Below are positions 14,069-16,405 of a DNA stretch of 16,405 nt, piece after piece. Positions within the stretch are counted from its first letter, which is position 1; each line of letters opens with the position of its first letter. The position numbers were made by a program, and so were the translations under genes. Below the pieces are notes generated by a model. That model saw only the letters and a list, made by a program, of their open reading frames with translations. It ran no database searches and was not told the origin of the DNA. Origin of the DNA: Spirochaetota bacterium (GTDB lineage Bacteria > Spirochaetota > Spirochaetia > DSM-27196 > PWMO01); assembly GCA_009908735.1 (NCBI GenBank), contig JAAAOR010000143.1, positions 1 to 16,405 of the forward strand. The letters run 5' to 3'.

Positions 14069-15103
14069 CTACTCGCCCTTGATGCCCTCGCTCGGCGTGG
14101 CGATGATCGGGTTGAGGAAGGGCATGAGCTCGCGAAGCCGGGCGCCGACGTCCTCTATAATGTGCTTCTCGTTCTTTTCGCGAAGCTCTGCGAATTTCTT
14201 GCCGCCGGTCTCGTTCTCCTTTACCCAGCCGTTCGCGAAGGAGCCGTCCTGAATCTCCGCGAGGATCTTCTTCATCTCCGCACGCGTCGCGTCGTTAATG
14301 ACCCGGGGACCGGAGACGTAGTCGCCGTACTCGGCGGTGTTACTGACGGAGTAACGCATGTAGTTCAGCCCGCCGCGGTACATGAGGTCGACGATGAGCT
14401 TGAGCTCGTGCATGCACTCGAAATACGCGATCTCCGGCTGATAGCCGGGGATTACGAGCGTTTCGAAGGCACTGGTGACGAGGTTCGATACACCACCGCA
14501 GAGGACGACCTGCTCGCCGAACAAGTCGGTTTCCGTCTCCTCGGCAAAGGTCGTCTCGAGAACACCCGCGCGCGTCGCGCCAAGCGCTGCCGCGTAGGAG
14601 AGGGCGAGGTCCTTGGCCTGACCCGTAGCATCCTGCTCGATCGCGACAAGTGCCGGCACGCCGCCGCCCTCTTCATAGGTCTCACGCACGCGGTGGCCGG
14701 GACCTTTTGGTGCCACCATGGCGACGTCCACCGTCTTCGGCGGCTTGATGGTACCGTAGCGGATGTTGAACCCATGGGCAAACATGATCATCTGTCCCTC
14801 GCGGAGGTTCGGCGCGATGAACTCATCGTATACCGCGGGGGCCCGAGTGTCGGGGACGAGTAGCATCATGACATCGGCCCATTTTACCGCCTCGTCGATG
14901 GGGAGCACCTTGAGACCCTTCTCCTCCACGCGCCCGGAGCTCTTGCTCCCCGGCCGGAGTCCGACACACACTTCGACCCCGCTGTCGTGGTTGTTCAACG
15001 CGTGCGCGTGCCCTTGAGAACCGAATCCGATGACTGCAAGACGCTTCTTATGCATCAACTCTGCGTTTACATCGCGGTCATAGTAAACCTTTGCCTGTGG
15101 CAT
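14069..15103 (-). CDS. ilvC: Ketol-acid reductoisomerase
   Basis: Converts acetolactate and acetohydroxybutyrate to the dihydroxy acids in valine/leucine/isoleucine synthesis (Mg and NAD(P)H dependent). 344 residues, a class I (short) enzyme. Visible features: cofactor loop [24 protein letters not shown] (basic and Ser residues suited to NADPH), [27 protein letters not shown] (metal-binding Asp and Glu), [12 protein letters not shown] (second Glu pair), and [14 protein letters not shown] 15103 was chosen: GAGGAGGAG lies just upstream, whereas a TTG at 15121 would add six residues that are only the translated ribosome site. Other ilv genes are absent, so it stands alone here. It faces the PAP2 gene tail to tail and diverges from the efflux adaptor gene. 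Confidence 0.97.
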   Translation of the reverse strand: MPQAKVYYDRDVNAELMHKKRLAVIGFGSQGHAHALNNHDSGVEVCVGLRPGSKSSGRVEEKGLKVLPIDEAVKWADVMMLLVPDTRAPAVYDEFIAPNLREGQMIMFAHGFNIRYGTIKPPKTVDVAMVAPKGPGHRVRETYEEGGGVPALVAIEQDATGQAKDLALSYAAALGATRAGVLETTFAEETETDLFGEQVVLCGGVSNLVTSAFETLVIPGYQPEIAYFECMHELKLIVDLMYRGGLNYMRYSVSNTAEYGDYVSGPRVINDATRAEMKKILAEIQDGSFANGWVKENETGGKKFAELREKNEKHIIEDVGARLRELMPFLNPIIATPSEGIKGE

Positions 15104-15149
15104 ACACTCCTCCTCACGCAATTTAAAGTCGGGGGTACGTAGACCGAAA

Positions 15150-15165
15150 CCTCAGACGTTTGAGG
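15150..15165. promoter_or_regulatory. Near-perfect 16-bp palindrome in ilvC upstream region
   Basis: CCTCAGAC-GTTTGAGG has one mismatch between halves. It lies 47 bp before the ilvC ATG and at or just after the start point implied by TTGACA (15198-15193) plus 17 nt, a place where a repressor would act. Confidence 0.45.
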
Positions 15166-15169
15166 GGAG

Positions 15170-15198
15170 ACGATGACGGCATAACCGAGCTTTGTCAA
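15170..15198 (-). promoter_or_regulatory. Candidate ilvC promoter
   Basis: Consensus -35 TTGACA (15198-15193), a 17-nt spacer and a weak -10 CATCGT (15175-15170). A weak -10 under a consensus -35 would fit activator control, but the call is tentative. Confidence 0.35.
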
Positions 15199-15299
15199 TA
15201 TTCTATCTATGCATCTTCCAACGTCGGCGGGCGAGTGTCCCTGCAGGGAAGACCCGATGCCGTCTTGTTGAACCAGTCGCACATTAACTCGCCTTTTTT
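15175..15299 (+). terminator. Structured element ending in stem plus T6 (possible attenuator or small RNA)
   Basis: On the plus strand GGCGAGT (15230-15236) pairs perfectly with ACTCGCC (15287-15293), directly followed by T6 (15294-15299). Inside lies the palindrome TCCCTGCAGGGA (15238-15249). A second perfect 8-bp pairing, GACGGCAT (15175-15182) with ATGCCGTC (15257-15264), crosses the first, so the two are alternative or form a pseudoknot. No plus-strand gene precedes it, so it may end a small RNA or a leader upstream of the efflux gene. Confidence 0.4.
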
Positions 15300-15320
15300 A
15301 TGAAGCTTTTGATAAAGCTA

Positions 15321-15349
15321 TTGAGGACCTTCTTCGACTTCGATATATT
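15321..15349 (+). promoter_or_regulatory. Promoter of the efflux adaptor gene
   Basis: TTGAGG (15321-15326), a 17-nt spacer and TATATT (15344-15349, five of six consensus bases). The start point would be near 15356, about 5 nt before the ATG. No ribosome site is present. Confidence 0.6.
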
Positions 15350-15360
15350 CTGATTAAAAC

Positions 15361-16404
15361 ATGAAGCGTATATTGTCGGCACTTTTCACGGCGGGGATCC
15401 TGTTTTCCGCGGTTGGACTCACGGGCTGCGAAGAGGCTTCCGAGCCTGCAGCTGCCGAAGAGCCACAGGCGGTACCGGTTCGCGCGGAGCGGGTAGAGCC
15501 TCAGACATTCGTGGAATACGGCGAGTACTACGGTGAGATCAGGGCGGTCCGCGAGGCGCGTCTGGTGTCCGCCACAGGCGGCCGGGTTACCGAGATCAAC
15601 GCCTCGGTCGGCGACACCGTGGAGACCGGCCAATCGCTTGCCCGTGTCGATGCCGAGCAGGCAGTCAGCCGCTATGAGACCGCGCGGCTCAGCGAGCGCA
15701 TCGCGCGGGAGGCCTACGAGCGGCAACAGCGCTTCCTCGAAGTAGGGAACTCCTCCCCCGTGGCCGTAGACAACGCCCACCTTGCCTGGCTGGACGCGCG
15801 AAGCCGCCTTCTCGACGCCGAGAAGGCCCGCGACGGCGCACTCGCCATCTCACCGCTCGACGGGACGGTGGTTGCAAAACACATCGATCTCTACGACGAG
15901 CTCGCCCCCGGCGCACCGACCTTCACGGTGGCCGATACCTCCCGGATGAAAATCACCGTTGGAGTGCCGGAGTCGGATATGGCGGCGATCCGCGAGCTCG
16001 GCAGCGCCGAGGTGCGGCTCAGCAGCATACCCGGCCGTGTGTGGACAGGTCGCCCGGCCAGCGTCTCCCGGAAGCGCTCGGAGCGCAGCCTCACGTTCGA
16101 GGTGGAAATTCTCGTCGACAACCCTGACGGCGCGCTTCTCTCCGGCTCGACCGCCAATGTGCGGCTGGCCCTGCGTGAGATGCCTGATGAAGTGGTCGTC
16201 CCCTCTCACGTCGTTCAGACCCGCGGGACGGAGAGCTTCGTGATGATCGCAAACTCGACCACCGCACGCCGCGTGCCGGTGACCATCGGCCCGTCGAGTG
16301 ACACTCACACGGTGATCACTTCAGGGCTCGAGCCGGGCGATCAGGTGATCACAGAAGGAATCAACCAGGTCGGCGACGGCTCTACCGTTCGCATCGTCGA
16401 GTAA
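15361..16404 (+). CDS. RND efflux periplasmic adaptor lipoprotein (HlyD/AcrA family)
   Basis: Membrane-fusion protein linking an inner-membrane RND pump to an outer-membrane channel. 347 residues. A lipoprotein signal opens the protein (MKRI, hydrophobic stretch, lipobox LTGC with Cys23), followed by an acidic Ala/Glu linker. Then come a first beta/lipoyl half (RLVSATGGRVTEINASVGDTV), a short alpha hairpin (about 100-155, RYETARLSERIAREAYERQ), the second lipoyl half (ISPLDGTVVAKHIDLYDELAPG), a beta-barrel domain (about 195-275), and a membrane-proximal C-terminus (VPSHVV, VTSGLEPGDQVI, GDGSTVRIVE). The hairpin is short, as in adaptors of heavy-metal or lipid exporters. The gene ends one base before the window ends; the pump gene is expected next but is not visible. 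The substrate is unknown. Confidence 0.92.
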   Translation: MKRILSALFTAGILFSAVGLTGCEEASEPAAAEEPQAVPVRAERVEPQTFVEYGEYYGEIRAVREARLVSATGGRVTEINASVGDTVETGQSLARVDAEQAVSRYETARLSERIAREAYERQQRFLEVGNSSPVAVDNAHLAWLDARSRLLDAEKARDGALAISPLDGTVVAKHIDLYDELAPGAPTFTVADTSRMKITVGVPESDMAAIRELGSAEVRLSSIPGRVWTGRPASVSRKRSERSLTFEVEILVDNPDGALLSGSTANVRLALREMPDEVVVPSHVVQTRGTESFVMIANSTTARRVPVTIGPSSDTHTVITSGLEPGDQVITEGINQVGDGSTVRIVE

Positions 16405-16405
16405 G

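Noticed and set aside
15067..15282. 71-codon minus-strand frame before ilvC as a leader peptide
   Set aside because: It starts at GTG without a ribosome site, overlaps the ilvC start, and lacks a run of Leu/Ile/Val codons followed by a terminator; a few scattered V/I codons are not enough.
15307..15322. AGCTTT-TGAT-AAAGCT inverted repeat
   Set aside because: A-T-rich 6-bp stem without T-tract, overlapping the region just before the efflux -35 box; could be an operator but evidence is too thin.
15104..15360. T-box or known riboswitch before ilvC
   Set aside because: No AGGGTGG-like T-box sequence or other known conserved core was seen on the minus strand.
15298..15780. Minus-strand frame of 160 codons
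   Set aside because: Antisense to the lipoprotein adaptor, which has a clear lipobox and HlyD domains.
1..16405. Mobile element, CRISPR array, defence system, tRNA or rRNA
   Set aside because: No transposase, integrase, repeat-spacer array, nuclease gene cluster or tRNA cloverleaf was recognised anywhere in the window.

Overview
The window is a GC-rich stretch (about 60% G+C by eye) of bacterial chromosome holding 13 densely packed protein genes. I see no rRNA, tRNA, CRISPR array, phage gene or transposase. A lipoprotein efflux adaptor and a periplasmic binding protein with a Sec signal point to a diderm bacterium. The fused aspartate carbamoyltransferase (PyrB-PyrI, known from Thermotoga), the fused PyrD-PyrK and the overall gene flavour make a free-living spirochaete my best guess. 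That assignment is an inference; no marker in the window proves it.

Left half, 1-8841, all on the minus strand: a pyrimidine (UMP) synthesis region in two transcription blocks. Block 1 reads pyrBI fusion, TRAP-type solute-binding protein, Lrp/AsnC regulator, each joined to the next by a 4-nt GTGA or ATGA overlap. After a 213-bp AT-rich gap come ald (alanine dehydrogenase) and, 40 bp on, block 2: pyrE-like, pyrF, pyrD-pyrK fusion, pyrC, again all with 4-nt overlaps; pyrC runs off the left edge. Together these encode every step from carbamoyl phosphate to UMP; carbamoyl phosphate synthase is not in the window. pyrBI and pyrE have matching promoter-like sequences that share a 10-nt string at the extended -10.

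Right half, 9003-16404, mostly on the plus strand: a 66-residue GspE-N-like protein, a ketopantoate reductase homologue with an apparent internal deletion, PtsP (enzyme I of the nitrogen PTS), a HAD phosphatase, and an Aur1-like PAP2 membrane phosphatase. ilvC lies on the minus strand and converges on the PAP2 gene with the two stop codons touching. Divergent from ilvC is a lipoprotein RND/HlyD adaptor, probably the first gene of an efflux operon that continues to the right.

The most interesting points are the PyrD-PyrK fusion; an OPRT-like PyrE whose PRPP motif and catalytic loop are badly degraded; an orphan TRAP binding protein and an Lrp regulator coupled to pyrBI; promoters placed so close to start codons that several genes may be leaderless; the PanE deletion; and a folded, T-tract-ending element at 15175-15299. 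No stretch over 300 bp lacks a gene; the largest gaps (5568-5780, 8842-9002, 15104-15360) carry repeats and promoter-like sites described below.
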